Shown here piece after piece: positions 1 through 8,138 of a stretch of 43,759 bases of DNA. The position numbers and the translations under genes are program-made. Within the stretch, counting starts at the first letter, position 1. Each line of letters opens with the position of its first letter. Below the pieces are notes generated by a model. It was not told the origin of the DNA. It saw only the letters and a program-made list of their open reading frames with translations, and ran no database searches. This DNA is from a virus, in IMG/VR virus record IMGVR_UViG_3300036828_000483, positions 1 to 43,759 of that record. One strand, written 5' to 3'.

Positions 1-1
1 A

Positions 2-175
2 GTCGTGCTACTCACGACATCCGAAGTCGCACAACGATTCAAAGTCGACTCGTCCGCCGTGCGCCGCTGGGTGTCCGAACAGCGCCTCAAACCCGCCATC
101 ACCACCCCCGGCGGCCACTACCGATTCAACGAAGCCGACGTCGACGCCTTCGCATCTCACCGGGAGGCATCGTGA
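2..175 (+). CDS. Excise/MerR-like helix-turn-helix DNA-binding protein (5' end at window edge)
   Basis: The frame is open from base 2 and ends at TGA 173-175. It reads TSEVAQRFKVDSSAVRRW, followed by GGHYRF and a final EADVDAF. This is the typical order of a small winged HTH of the MerR/excisionase (HTH_17) type: recognition helix, wing with GGHYRF, then a short helix. Such proteins bind DNA at promoters or attachment sites, often as recombination directionality factors or early regulators. A GTG at 5 could be the true start, giving a complete protein of about 56 residues, but the upstream sequence is not available. The next gene overlaps its stop by GTGA, so it heads the rightward early operon. 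Confidence 0.75.
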   Translation, partial: VVLLTTSEVAQRFKVDSSAVRRWVSEQRLKPAITTPGGHYRFNEADVDAFASHREAS

Positions 176-315
176 CCACCTTCCTGATCGGGCTCATCAC
201 CGGCACCGCCCTCACCCGACTCATCACCGCACCACCACGCCGCCGCCGACCCCGCGACCTCTACGGACCCCTGGCCAAATGGGGACACCCCATGAATAGG
301 CAGGGACCACCATGA
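172..315 (+). CDS. Small hypothetical protein with one hydrophobic N-terminal segment
   Basis: A 47-residue frame starts at GTG 172, overlapping the previous stop as GTGA, and ends at 315, where it overlaps the next ATG. The first 20 residues (TTFLIGLITGTALTRLIT) are hydrophobic, then comes an Arg/Pro-rich stretch and a PLAKWGHP tail. It could be a small single-pass membrane peptide. I do not recognise a family. The tight overlaps on both sides are the best support that it is translated. Confidence 0.55.
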   Translation: MTTFLIGLITGTALTRLITAPPRRRRPRDLYGPLAKWGHPMNRQGPP

Positions 316-407
316 CCCAGCCCCATAACGACGACCCCGACGACGACGTCATCTTCGACCTCGAAATCGAATACGCATTCCCCGACAACGACAAGGACCA
401 GCCATGA
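312..407 (+). CDS. Tiny acidic hypothetical protein
   Basis: A 31-residue frame runs from ATG 312 to TGA 405-407. It is strongly acidic (DDDPDDDVIFDLEIEY type sequence). It overlaps both neighbours by 4 bases (ATGA), and AGGGA sits about 5 bases before the start. No domain is recognisable. It is supported only by operon packing and codon use like its neighbours (mostly C-ending codons). Confidence 0.5.
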   Translation: MTQPHNDDPDDDVIFDLEIEYAFPDNDKDQP

Positions 408-706
408 CCCTACGACGCGACAAAATCACCGACCTCGCCCTCATCCCCGAACGCGCCGAACACCAACACTTCGAAGAAGAACTCACCATCCTCGCCATCG
501 CCCGCACCAGAATCTTCCGCCAAGCCATCCACACCGACGCCCACCTCGACGACATGCCCAACATCGAAATCGACGCCTGGGCCGAAACGCTCGGCCCCGA
601 CGAACTCGACGACATCCTCGCCGAACTCGACCAAGCCGCCCAAGGCCAAGACCCCGTCACCGCCGAACTCGCCAAATGGCGCCAAGAACTCGAAGCCAGC
701 CGGTGA
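404..706 (+). CDS. Hypothetical acidic helical protein
   Basis: This 100-residue protein starts at ATG 404 (ATGA overlap upstream) and stops at 704-706 (TGATG overlap downstream). It is predicted mostly helical and acidic, with stretches such as HFEEELTILAIARTRIF and ELDDILAELDQAAQ. No known family is recognised. Its place between an excise-like HTH and recombination genes suggests an early gene of unknown role. Confidence 0.7.
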   Translation: MTLRRDKITDLALIPERAEHQHFEEELTILAIARTRIFRQAIHTDAHLDDMPNIEIDAWAETLGPDELDDILAELDQAAQGQDPVTAELAKWRQELEASR

Positions 707-1023
707 TGGGCCGACACCACAAAACCGAACACCCCGACGACGACGTGCCCGCCGACACGAACGGACGCTACGACATCATCACCGACCAGAGCGGCTGGCA
801 CCCCGACCCGAAAACCTTATTCCGCGGGCTAGACGCCACCACCGAACTCCCCACCATCGCAGAACCACTGGCCGCCGACCGCAACCCCGAACCACCCGAC
901 GGGCCGAAAACCTACAGCCGCGAAACCCTCATCTTCACCAGCATCATCACCGCCATCCTCACCGCCGGCACCGCATTCATCACCTTCTACCTCATCGCCG
1001 CCCAAGCCGGACTCTGCCAATAA
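706..1023 (+). CDS. Hypothetical protein with C-terminal membrane anchor
   Basis: The start at ATG 706 overlaps the previous stop as TGATG. An upstream in-frame ATG at 676 would extend further into the neighbour and is less likely. The 105-residue protein has a polar, Asp/Pro-rich N-terminal 75 residues and one membrane helix near residues 78-100 (IFTSIITAILTAGTAFITFY). It therefore looks like a tail-anchored or single-pass protein. Function is unknown. Confidence 0.65.
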   Translation: MGRHHKTEHPDDDVPADTNGRYDIITDQSGWHPDPKTLFRGLDATTELPTIAEPLAADRNPEPPDGPKTYSRETLIFTSIITAILTAGTAFITFYLIAAQAGLCQ

Positions 1024-1025
1024 CC

Positions 1026-1190
1026 ATGAACATCAAACGCCTGTGCCCAATATGCCGAAGACCCGTCATGCCAACCAAACTCGGCAACGTCGGCGGCCAC
1101 CTCGACAAAGCCGGCCACCCGTGCCCCGCAAGCTACAACCTCGCCTACACCCACACCCTCGACCCACCACAAAAAAGGCCCCAACCATGA
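1026..1190 (+). CDS. Small Cys-rich (zinc-ribbon-like) protein
   Basis: This 54-residue frame starts at ATG 1026, two bases after the previous stop, and overlaps the next ATG as ATGA at 1187. It holds a CPIC pair near residues 7-10 and a His/Cys pair (GHPCP) near residue 31, plausible ligands for one zinc ion. Such mini zinc proteins are common in early regions of actinophages, usually with unknown function. Confidence 0.65.
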   Translation: MNIKRLCPICRRPVMPTKLGNVGGHLDKAGHPCPASYNLAYTHTLDPPQKRPQP

Positions 1191-1303
1191 CCCACCACGA
1201 GCACGAGCCCCGACGCTGCCCCTACTGCCGACGCGGCCTCTTCCACGACGAAAACATCTGTGACAACTGCGCACAACCCGACACCGAGGAAACCACCGAA
1301 TGA
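1187..1303 (+). CDS. Small two-CxxC zinc-ribbon protein
   Basis: This 38-residue protein starts at ATG 1187 (ATGA overlap) and ends at 1303, again overlapping the next start (ATGA at 1300). It has two CxxC knuckles, CPYC and CDNC, 17 residues apart, a textbook zinc-ribbon arrangement. It may bind nucleic acid or a protein partner. It is the second such mini protein in a row. No family assignment is possible at this length. Confidence 0.65.
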   Translation: MTHHEHEPRRCPYCRRGLFHDENICDNCAQPDTEETTE

Positions 1304-2127
1304 CCAGCATGCCGATCATCGAACAGATCCTCCGCGGCGGACGCATCACCAACGCCCAAGACCCGGACATGGCCAAAGGGATCCACGACGGCGTCAAACA
1401 ATCCGTGTTCTTCAACATCCAAGTCGCAGAAGACATCGCCGAAGCACAACTCCAACGAACCAAAGTCCTGGTCGACAAAAACACCGGCCGGCTGCAACCG
1501 CCCTACCCCGAGATGTTCATGGAATGGTCCTACCTCGGCAGCCCGTTCGGCTGCTTCCTCAATGAAGACCGCGACAACACGTTGCCAATCTCGTTCATTG
1601 ATGGCGCCAAAGCCAACCTCATCGCCACATTCATCCTCCCAACACGCGACAAGAAACACCTCATCGCCTGCCCCCATCACAGAATCATCTCCCTCGACAA
1701 GGCCAGCCAATTCCAAGAATGGGGCATCGTCGGCGACGCCAACGACGAAGACATCACCATGACCAACTACCTACTCACCACCGTCGTCACCGCCCTCGCG
1801 CTCATCAACTGCCGAAACGTCACCACCCAACCCACTGGCCGAATCGGCATCGGCCGCAACGGAACACAGAAACGACGCAACGAAACAACCCCTGAGATCC
1901 GCTACCAAACCATCATCCTACCCGGCGGCGGCACCCAATCCGACGACAAAGGCGGCCACCGCGCCACCGCCCTACACCGCGTCCGCGGCCACTTCAAAAC
2001 CTTCACTACCGACAAACCCCTACTCGGCAAACACACCGGAACCTACTGGTGGGGCTGGCAAGTCCGCGGAAACTCCGACCACGGCACCATCATCAGCGAC
2101 TACCAACTCAACGAGGTACCAGCATGA
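1300..2127 (+). CDS. Conserved-looking phage protein of unknown function, 275 aa
   Basis: It starts at ATG 1300 and ends at 2127, overlapping the exonuclease gene. The body has no motif I recognise. The C-terminal 45 residues (HRVRGHFKTF, then GKHTGTYWWGWQVRG) resemble a segment often seen at the end of actinobacterial phage and host hypothetical proteins, with HRVRGHF followed by a Trp-rich element. This resemblance comes from memory and was not tested. It lies directly upstream of the exonuclease/RecT pair, so it may belong to the recombination module. Confidence 0.7.
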   Translation: MTSMPIIEQILRGGRITNAQDPDMAKGIHDGVKQSVFFNIQVAEDIAEAQLQRTKVLVDKNTGRLQPPYPEMFMEWSYLGSPFGCFLNEDRDNTLPISFIDGAKANLIATFILPTRDKKHLIACPHHRIISLDKASQFQEWGIVGDANDEDITMTNYLLTTVVTALALINCRNVTTQPTGRIGIGRNGTQKRRNETTPEIRYQTIILPGGGTQSDDKGGHRATALHRVRGHFKTFTTDKPLLGKHTGTYWWGWQVRGNSDHGTIISDYQLNEVPA

Positions 2128-2939
2128 CCAAATTCATTCCACCCATCAAAAGAGTTCAGCGCAAAAATTATCATATTTACCAGGACGGTGAAGGCCGTCA
2201 AATGCCGGGTGCCACCACCATTCTCGGCGCAGGCATCCCCAAACCAAACTTCGTAACCTGGGCCGCGAATGCCACCGCAGAAGCCGCCGTCAACCGCTGG
2301 GACGAACTCAGCGACCTTCCTGTAGCTGCTCGCCTCAAGATCTTGCAAGGAGCCCGCTACGAAACCACCAACGCCGCCAAAAACAAAGGCACACAGGTAC
2401 ATGCCTACGCCGAAAAACTCGTTCGAGGCGAAGAGATCCAAGGCGTCCCTGACCTACTGCGCCCCTACACCGAAAACTACGTCCGCTTCATCGACGAATG
2501 GCAACTGGACCCGATCCTCGTAGAAGTCGTGGTCGTGAGCTACACCCACGGTTACGCTGGAACATTGGATCTTGTCGCCGAAATCACCACCCCCGCAGGC
2601 GAACGTGAAACATGGCTCTTCGACGTGAAGACAGGAGAAAAAGGCGTTTACGCCGAGACTGCCCTACAACTAGCCGCATACCGCTACAGCGAATTTTATG
2701 TCGACAACGACGGCAACGAACAACCGATGATCCCCGTAGAAGCCTGCGGCGCAATACATGTCACCGCCGACGACGCTGTCCTGATTCCCACCGTCAGTGG
2801 CCCAGAACAACACAGAATGTTCCGCATCGCCCAAAAAGTTTACGAATACGACAAGGAAAGCGACGGTCTGATCCTGCCCGCGCTGCTGCACCCCAATCAC
2901 AGCACCGCCCGCATCGTCTGGAAGGACCGAGACCAGTGA
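2124..2939 (+). CDS. RecB/Cas4-like exonuclease, PD-(D/E)XK family
   Basis: The start is ATG 2124 (ATGA overlap); a longer frame from 2049 lies inside the upstream gene and is rejected. The 271-residue protein shows the PD-(D/E)XK nuclease core: D149 in GTLDLV, D167-V-K169 in FDVKTG, then the QLAAYR motif near residue 183 typical of RecB-like and Cas4-like nucleases. These degrade double-stranded ends to make 3' tails. The next gene encodes a RecT-like annealing protein, so the two probably form an exonuclease/recombinase pair like Exo/Beta or RecE/RecT. Confidence 0.85.
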   Translation: MTKFIPPIKRVQRKNYHIYQDGEGRQMPGATTILGAGIPKPNFVTWAANATAEAAVNRWDELSDLPVAARLKILQGARYETTNAAKNKGTQVHAYAEKLVRGEEIQGVPDLLRPYTENYVRFIDEWQLDPILVEVVVVSYTHGYAGTLDLVAEITTPAGERETWLFDVKTGEKGVYAETALQLAAYRYSEFYVDNDGNEQPMIPVEACGAIHVTADDAVLIPTVSGPEQHRMFRIAQKVYEYDKESDGLILPALLHPNHSTARIVWKDRDQ

Positions 2940-4090
2940 CTGACCTCGCCCGCACCGGCCAATACAACACCTGGGTTGACGAAACCAGCCCCACCCCAGC
3001 GTTTCTCACCCAGCGCGACCCGACCCAACGCCTCCGCGACTGGGTCGACCTCTTCCGCGAAGTCGTCAAAGCCGCCGAATTCCTAAGCAAAACCCCGTTC
3101 GTACCAAGGGAGATGACGGGGAAGGCCGCCGACGTCGCCGCCTGCATCATGAAAGGCCACGAACTCGGCATGGACCCACTCGACGCCCTCGCCAACATCT
3201 TCGTCATCAACGGCCGCGTCGGAATGTACGCAGAATTCATGCGCCGCCGCATCATCCAAGCCGGCCACACCTTCCGTATCGTCGAGTCCACCGATAACCG
3301 CTGCGTCGTCGAAGGCACCCGCAAAGACGGCGGTGAACCACAACGGGCCAGCTTCACCAACGAACAAGCCCGCCGCGCCGGCATCGACCTCGGCCGCTAC
3401 CCCGCAGACAAACTCGTAGCCCGCGCCACCAGCCGACTCTGCCGCCAAGTATTCCCCGACGTCCTCTCCGGCACCCTCATCGCCGAAGACCTCATCGACG
3501 GACTCATCCCCACCGACGAACCCGTAGCGCCCGCAGAAACCCAACCCACCCCCGAACGCCCGGCACTCAAACGCGCCCGCAAACCACGCACACCCAAAGC
3601 CACCAACACCCAAGCACCCACCACAACAGCTGTCGATGACACGGACGACCTCCTCGACGACACCACCCCACAAACCCCCGCTGCCGGACAATCCACGGCG
3701 CCGCCCGACGCGCCGCCGGCAGCGGGCCAAACCCTCGACGCCAAAACAGAAACCGACATATTCGCCATCGCCGACGCCCTCGCCGACCCACCCATCGACA
3801 CACCACCCGAACTCCCCGCCCGACCCCAACAAAACAGGATGATGCACGCCCTATTCAGAGAACTCGCCATCGACAACCGCGACGACCGCCTCACCATCAC
3901 GTCACATATCCTCGGCTACCCCATCACCACCAGCACCGGCATCACCATCCACGAAGCCTCCCGCATCATCGACCAACTCCAAACCTGGCGCTGGCGCGAT
4001 GTAGACGCCGCCAGCACCATCCGCGACATCTTCTACGAAGCCACCATCGCCGAAGCCGAAAACCAAGACGACCTGCAAACAGAGGAGTAG
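2936..4090 (+). CDS. RecT-like single-strand annealing recombinase
   Basis: Starts at GTG 2936, overlapping the exonuclease stop (GTGA), and encodes 384 residues. The N-terminal 190 residues show RecT-family features: [35 protein letters not shown], where GMDPLDAL and the NGRVGMYAE strand are diagnostic, followed by [21 protein letters not shown]. Residues about 200-290 are a Pro/Thr/Ala-rich linker. The last 90 residues form a separate helical domain of unknown role. It should coat and anneal single-stranded DNA made by the neighbouring nuclease. Confidence 0.85.
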   Translation: MTDLARTGQYNTWVDETSPTPAFLTQRDPTQRLRDWVDLFREVVKAAEFLSKTPFVPREMTGKAADVAACIMKGHELGMDPLDALANIFVINGRVGMYAEFMRRRIIQAGHTFRIVESTDNRCVVEGTRKDGGEPQRASFTNEQARRAGIDLGRYPADKLVARATSRLCRQVFPDVLSGTLIAEDLIDGLIPTDEPVAPAETQPTPERPALKRARKPRTPKATNTQAPTTTAVDDTDDLLDDTTPQTPAAGQSTAPPDAPPAAGQTLDAKTETDIFAIADALADPPIDTPPELPARPQQNRMMHALFRELAIDNRDDRLTITSHILGYPITTSTGITIHEASRIIDQLQTWRWRDVDAASTIRDIFYEATIAEAENQDDLQTEE

Positions 4091-4092
4091 CA

Positions 4093-4956
4093 GTGACCAA
4101 TCCCGCACAGGGCGTCCTATTCGACATCGAAGAATACGTGCTCATCGACAAGCGCATAGACGGCTGCGAGTCCACGGCGATACAAGAACGTTGGGAATTC
4201 GGCCGCATGATGAACAGTGAACGCGTCGACGAACCAGATAAACGGGGCCGCCCCCGCGAAGGCAATCAGTTACCCAAGGGGTTCCTCGATGAACTTGAAG
4301 CAGCGACCGGCAAGAGCCGTTGGGAACTCCAAATGCGGGCTCGCTTTGCTGAACGCTATCCAACGGAAGCCAAAATGCGTGACGCTGTCACACACTTTGG
4401 TTCCTGGCGTGAGATCACACACAATCTGGCCGAAGACGGCGATGACAGCGACGGCGCGCACGTCGGCAACAACAGCGGCGACAATGAATGGTACACACCA
4501 CCCGAATACATCGAAGCCGCGCACGCCGTCATGGGCGGCATCGATCTCGACCCCGCATCCCACCCCGACGCCAACGACATCATCGGCGCCGCAACCATTT
4601 ACACTGCCAAAGACAATGGACTAACCCAACCCTGGCACGGCCGCGTATGGATGAACCCCCCCTACGCCCAACCACTCATCGACCAATTCTGCACAAAACT
4701 CGTCGACGAATACTCCAACCAATCAGTCACCGCCGCCTGCGTCCTCGTCAACAACGCCACCGAAACCAACTGGTTCCAAACCATCGCACGAACCGCCGCC
4801 ACAATCTGCTTCCCCCAAAGCCGCATCAGATTCTGGCACCCCAACAAATCCTCAGCAACACCACTGCAAGGCCAAGCGATTCTCTATCTCGGCCAAGACA
4901 CAACCAGATTCCGCGACAACTTCGCAACCTTCGGATTCGTCCTCAACAGCGAATAA
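4093..4956 (+). CDS. Phage N6-adenine DNA methyltransferase (Dam-like)
   Basis: Starts at GTG 4093 after GAGGAG and encodes 287 residues. The C-terminal half matches the phage Dam family: [18 protein letters not shown], then GIDLDPAS (cofactor-binding part), then VWMNPPY at residues 185-191, whose NPPY is the catalytic motif of N6-adenine methyltransferases. The N-terminal 110 residues ([13 protein letters not shown] and a helical segment) look like a separate DNA-binding or specificity part. It may protect phage DNA from host restriction or regulate gene expression. No cognate restriction enzyme is seen. Confidence 0.88.
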   Translation: MTNPAQGVLFDIEEYVLIDKRIDGCESTAIQERWEFGRMMNSERVDEPDKRGRPREGNQLPKGFLDELEAATGKSRWELQMRARFAERYPTEAKMRDAVTHFGSWREITHNLAEDGDDSDGAHVGNNSGDNEWYTPPEYIEAAHAVMGGIDLDPASHPDANDIIGAATIYTAKDNGLTQPWHGRVWMNPPYAQPLIDQFCTKLVDEYSNQSVTAACVLVNNATETNWFQTIARTAATICFPQSRIRFWHPNKSSATPLQGQAILYLGQDTTRFRDNFATFGFVLNSE

Positions 4957-4958
4957 CA

Positions 4959-5390
4959 ATGGCGGACATTCGAGACTGGGGAAAATTCCTACGAGGTCGC
5001 TGGGACTGGACCAGCGGAGGATACGAAACCGGGTTTCCACGCGGCTGCCAATTCACAGACCTAGATGCCGCCATCGAATTCGACGGTCGCGCCCTCGATA
5101 TCGAAACTAAACACCACGACGGCGAAGAGGGCGAATTTCCACAAATATCCTGGGGACAATTACGCTTCCTCCGCAATGAAGTCCAATTAGGTAAAACGGC
5201 GATCATCCTTTTCGGCTGTGGCCCCTGCAACGACCCGCAGGGCGTCTGGGTACTAGCACCGGGCATGGTCGACCGCAAAGAAGACTGGCGCGGACGACCA
5301 AAAGACGAACGGCGCAAACTACTCAAATACGAAATTGACAAAGCGATGGGATTAGCCTCCCCAGCTGATGGCCCGGGATTGGTGCGATGA
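4959..5390 (+). CDS. Hypothetical protein, possible PD-(D/E)XK nuclease
   Basis: Starts at ATG 4959, two bases after the methyltransferase stop, and encodes 143 residues. The segment DLDAAIEFDGRALDIETKH has D...E-x-K spacing compatible with a PD-(D/E)XK nuclease core. GEFPQISWGQLRFLRNE and WVLAPG follow. I do not recognise a named family and the catalytic reading is inference. Its location in the recombination and replication block fits a small nuclease or replication accessory factor. Confidence 0.65.
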   Translation: MADIRDWGKFLRGRWDWTSGGYETGFPRGCQFTDLDAAIEFDGRALDIETKHHDGEEGEFPQISWGQLRFLRNEVQLGKTAIILFGCGPCNDPQGVWVLAPGMVDRKEDWRGRPKDERRKLLKYEIDKAMGLASPADGPGLVR

Positions 5391-5394
5391 CGTA

Positions 5395-6039
5395 ATGGTG
5401 TGGTTCCTTGTGGATGACAATCTGACCTTCCACGGCAAGACCGTGGAAGCCGGTAACGCCGCCATGGGACTCTGGGTGAGAGCCGGATCCTGGTCCGCCG
5501 CGACCCTCAGTGACGGGTTCATTCCAGTCGATGTCGCACGCAGACTCGCTCGAAAACGCGACGCCGATCGGCTGGTTTCTGGCGGACTTTGGGCGGAAGT
5601 TCGGCAGGATTCTGGCGGACTTTCGGCGGACTTTCGGCGGACTTCTGGCGGCCCGACCCGCCAGTTAATCGGGTATCAGTTCCATGAATGGGAGCAAACG
5701 CAACAGAGCAAAAGCGAGGTTGAACAGCGTCGGAAGTGGGAACGCGAACGCAAGGCTGAGCAACGCAGGCGACGATGTCCCACTGGGACAAAGGACGATG
5801 TCCCGGTGGGAGTCCCCGGGCGTACGCGCGCGTTACCCAAGCCAAGCCAACCAGTAGTTACTACTGGTGGCTTGGCTCACCAACGCAACGCGACCCGACG
5901 CGACCCCCCTCCGGGCCGCGTCGTCGAAATCGAAGAATCCCCGCCACCCACCGAAAACCGCACCGAATACATCAACGCCGCCCAAAACGGAATGCCACAA
6001 ATCCGCGCCGCACTCACCAGAAAACCCCAACCCCTATGA
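5395..6039 (+). CDS. Replication-initiator-like phage protein with internal 11-bp repeat array
   Basis: I prefer ATG 5395, because related proteins begin with a WF-x-VDD element (here MVWFLVDDNLTFHGKT). ATG 5368 is an alternative that would overlap the upstream gene by 23 bases. The order WFLVDD, GNAAMGLWVRAGSWSA, TLSDGFIP, then GYQFHEWEQ and a basic helix (RRKWERERKAEQRRRR) matches a family common in actinophages near replication genes. It is thought to be a winged-helix replication initiator or loader. The gene contains seven 11-bp direct repeats (5581-5651) encoding GGLWAEVRQDS/GGLSADFRRTS. The C-terminal third is low-complexity. Confidence 0.75.
   Translation: MVWFLVDDNLTFHGKTVEAGNAAMGLWVRAGSWSAATLSDGFIPVDVARRLARKRDADRLVSGGLWAEVRQDSGGLSADFRRTSGGPTRQLIGYQFHEWEQTQQSKSEVEQRRKWERERKAEQRRRRCPTGTKDDVPVGVPGRTRALPKPSQPVVTTGGLAHQRNATRRDPPPGRVVEIEESPPPTENRTEYINAAQNGMPQIRAALTRKPQPL
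5581..5651 (+). repeat. Seven-unit 11-bp direct repeat array inside the initiator-like gene
   Basis: The core GGCGG (once GGCAG) recurs at 5581, 5592, 5603, 5614, 5625, 5636 and 5647, exactly 11 bases apart. Units 1, 4, 5 and 6 read GGCGGACTT plus two bases; units 2 and 3 are diverged. The peptide repeats every 11 residues because three units (33 bp) restore the frame. Repeats at helical-turn spacing within an initiator gene look like iterons, as in lambda, where the origin lies inside gene O. Confidence 0.85.
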
Positions 6040-6470
6040 CCCGCACCCGGAAATCCGCCAAAACACTCGGCGCCACCTTCGAACGCCAACTCGCCGACTA
6101 CCTCAATGCCGAATTGGATGACCGAATAGACCGACGCATCCGCTACGGCATCAAAGACCGCGGCGACGTCAGCGGCGTCCGCACCGTTCACGGCCGACGC
6201 CTCGTCCTCGAAGCCAAAAACGTCACCCACGAAACCTGCACCAAATGCAAACGCATCAGCGGCCTCAAACTGTCCGAATGGTTGGCCGAAGCCGATATCG
6301 AAGCGGGAAACGACGACGCATTGCTCGGCGTCGTCGTTCATAAACGGCGCGGCACGACGGATCCCGGCCGCCAATTCGTCACAATGACCGTCGACGACCT
6401 ATGCGCATTAATCGACGGCCAACGACACGGACATCGCGCCGACATCCTCGACGACGGGAAAACCGCATGA
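6036..6470 (+). CDS. Holliday-junction-resolvase-like PD-(D/E)XK nuclease
   Basis: The start ATG 6036 overlaps the upstream stop (ATGA), and the product is 144 residues. The pattern GATFERQLADYLNAEL, DRRIRYGIKDRGDVSGV, RRLVLEAKN fits small actinophage resolvase-like nucleases: an acidic residue in the first helix, GD in the loop, then E-x-K (EAKN) near residue 67. A CTKC pair follows. It would cut branched DNA during recombination or before packaging. The neighbours (RecT, exonuclease, initiator) fit. The exact subfamily is uncertain. Confidence 0.75.
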   Translation: MTRTRKSAKTLGATFERQLADYLNAELDDRIDRRIRYGIKDRGDVSGVRTVHGRRLVLEAKNVTHETCTKCKRISGLKLSEWLAEADIEAGNDDALLGVVVHKRRGTTDPGRQFVTMTVDDLCALIDGQRHGHRADILDDGKTA

Positions 6471-6610
6471 CCAACCCAGCCACCGCATTCGAAATCCGCT
6501 GGACCCCCACCGACCACTACGACGCCGCCATCCAAGCCCTCGCCAACCACGACCCCCACACCGCCATCGCCCACGCCTGCCTCGGCATCCTGCGCGCCCT
6601 GACCCCATGA
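6467..6610 (+). CDS. Small hypothetical protein
   Basis: A 47-residue frame from ATG 6467 to 6610, with ATGA overlaps on both sides. It is helical in appearance (DHYDAAIQALANH, TAIAHACLGILRAL). There is no recognisable motif, and function is unknown. It is supported by operon packing and codon use like its neighbours. Confidence 0.55.
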   Translation: MTNPATAFEIRWTPTDHYDAAIQALANHDPHTAIAHACLGILRALTP

Positions 6611-6786
6611 CCAACCGCGGCATCGAAATCGAACAGCTCCCCGACCACACCTGGATCTGGATCCACCAAACCGTCCGCGGCGGCTTCTACCGCGCCCCCC
6701 ACGGCTACACCACCAAAACCGCCGCCCGCAAAGCCGGCCAAGAGTGGCTCACCCGGCGCGCCAACCCCCGCAACCGCGGCCGATGA
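6607..6786 (+). CDS. Small hypothetical basic protein
   Basis: A 59-residue frame from ATG 6607 to TGA 6784-6786, overlapping both neighbours by 4 bases. The sequence has a Trp-rich strand (HTWIWIHQTVRGGFYRAP) followed by a basic helix (KTAARKAGQEWLTRRA). This pattern of a short sheet plus a basic helix can be seen in small DNA-binding or inhibitor proteins (AP2-like or Arc-like), but no family is certain. Confidence 0.55.
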   Translation: MTNRGIEIEQLPDHTWIWIHQTVRGGFYRAPHGYTTKTAARKAGQEWLTRRANPRNRGR

Positions 6787-6989
6787 ACCACAATCAACCA
6801 ATGCACATCGGCAAGCCTGCCGCCGGGGCCCAGATGAGCTGCGCCATCTGCCTCAACCTGCACGGCCAACACACCCCGGCAGTCACCCTGATCCACGGCT
6901 ACGCCGTCTGCCAACACCACACCGACCTAGTCAGCCAACCCGAATTCGACATTTTCACGCTGCACGGAAAAGGAATCCGCCCGCTATGA
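6783..6989 (+). CDS. Small zinc-ribbon-like protein
   Basis: The start is ATG 6783 (ATGA overlap); an earlier in-frame ATG at 6744 lies well inside the previous gene. The 68-residue protein has MSCAICL and later AVCQHH, a C-x2-C...C-x2-H set that could hold zinc. It ends overlapping the next ATG at 6986. Function is unknown; similar mini proteins are frequent in actinophage early regions. Confidence 0.6.
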   Translation: MNHNQPMHIGKPAAGAQMSCAICLNLHGQHTPAVTLIHGYAVCQHHTDLVSQPEFDIFTLHGKGIRPL

Positions 6990-7315
6990 CCAGCCCACCC
7001 GAACTCCTATCCCTACCCAACGGCTGGCATCTCATCACCCACGGCCAAGCACAAATCAGCCTCGACCCCACCGGACTATTAATGTTCCCCCGACACTGCA
7101 CACCCGAAGAAACCCCCGACTATTGCGCCGCCATGACCAAAGCCGCCGAAATCGGCACCCAAATACGCGCCGATTTCGCAGAAAAAGCCGCCACCCACAC
7201 CGATAAAGGCTTACCCACCCAACGCGTCATCGTCACCGAAGGCCCACCACCGCCCGGCGCCATCCCACTCGCCCAATCACCACGCGCCGCCATCGGCCGC
7301 CAAAAACGCCGCTAA
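6986..7315 (+). CDS. Hypothetical protein, 109 aa
   Basis: Starts at ATG 6986 (ATGA overlap) and ends at TAA 7313-7315. It has an N-terminal strand-rich half (LPNGWHLITHGQAQISLDP), a helical centre (YCAAMTKAAEIGTQI) and a Pro-rich C-terminus. It is the last of the tightly overlapping early block; the next gene has its own ribosome binding site. No family is recognised. Confidence 0.6.
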   Translation: MTSPPELLSLPNGWHLITHGQAQISLDPTGLLMFPRHCTPEETPDYCAAMTKAAEIGTQIRADFAEKAATHTDKGLPTQRVIVTEGPPPPGAIPLAQSPRAAIGRQKRR

Positions 7316-7331
7316 AACCGGAGGCAACCCC

Positions 7332-8138
7332 ATGACCTACCCCGCCGTCTTCCCCGTCACCGCCGACTGGTGGTCCGCCGGCGACCCCGCCCTCACCGCC
7401 ACCACCAGCACCCCAGAATGGCTCCCCATCAGCGGCCTAGCCACCTTCACCCCACGCCTCCCCAAAGGCTTCACCGCCTACACCGCGAACTTCCCCGTCG
7501 CCGGCAACGTCAACTGCGTCCAAACCATCACCCTCCTCGGAACCCCCGACGGCGGCACCTGGACCCTCGCCTACGGCGGCTACACCACCACAGCGATGCC
7601 CTTTAACGTAACCCCAGCGGTCCTCCAAGCCACTTTCGTGGCTCTCCCGTCGGTCGGTACCGGGAACGCCACCGTCGCGTCTCCTGGAGGCCCTCAGACC
7701 TACGCAATCACGTTCGTAGGAACCCTCGCCAACAAACCCATCGCCCTGATCACCGCCGACGGGCACCTCCTCACCAGCTCCGTCGGCAACACCGTCAACG
7801 CCACCGTCGACATGACCACACCCGGCACCACCAGCAGAAACGCCAACACCGGCGTCATCATCCCCACCCGCCAAGGCCGCATCTGGGCCGGCCAACTCTC
7901 CAGCATCGACGTCGCCGACTCCATCGGCGTCGACCTCATCTCCAACGACCCAAACTTGAACCTCATCGAACAAAGCATTTCCTCCCTGATTTACGACATC
8001 AATTTCACCCAAGTGCAATACAACTCGACCCTGGGAACCCTCACCAATTTCGCATTCACCGCACCCCCAGACACCACCCCAATCAACCTCACCAACCCCA
8101 CTTTCCCGCGCCTCCCATACCAGCCACCCAGCTCATGA
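7332..8138 (+). CDS. Virion-like (minor tail type) protein in the early region
   Basis: Starts at ATG 7332 with a strong ribosome binding site (GGAGG at 7320-7324). The 268 residues are rich in Thr, Pro and beta-strand patterns. The middle (QTITLLGTPDGGTWTLAYGG, then TYAITFVGTLANKPI) resembles a beta-sandwich module seen repeatedly in actinophage minor tail and other virion proteins. Its place between DNA-metabolism genes and an HNH gene is unusual for a tail protein. Codon choice changes at about 7590-7740 (more T- and A-ending codons), hinting at a transferred module. Role is inferred, not proven. Confidence 0.7.
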   Translation: MTYPAVFPVTADWWSAGDPALTATTSTPEWLPISGLATFTPRLPKGFTAYTANFPVAGNVNCVQTITLLGTPDGGTWTLAYGGYTTTAMPFNVTPAVLQATFVALPSVGTGNATVASPGGPQTYAITFVGTLANKPIALITADGHLLTSSVGNTVNATVDMTTPGTTSRNANTGVIIPTRQGRIWAGQLSSIDVADSIGVDLISNDPNLNLIEQSISSLIYDINFTQVQYNSTLGTLTNFAFTAPPDTTPINLTNPTFPRLPYQPPSS

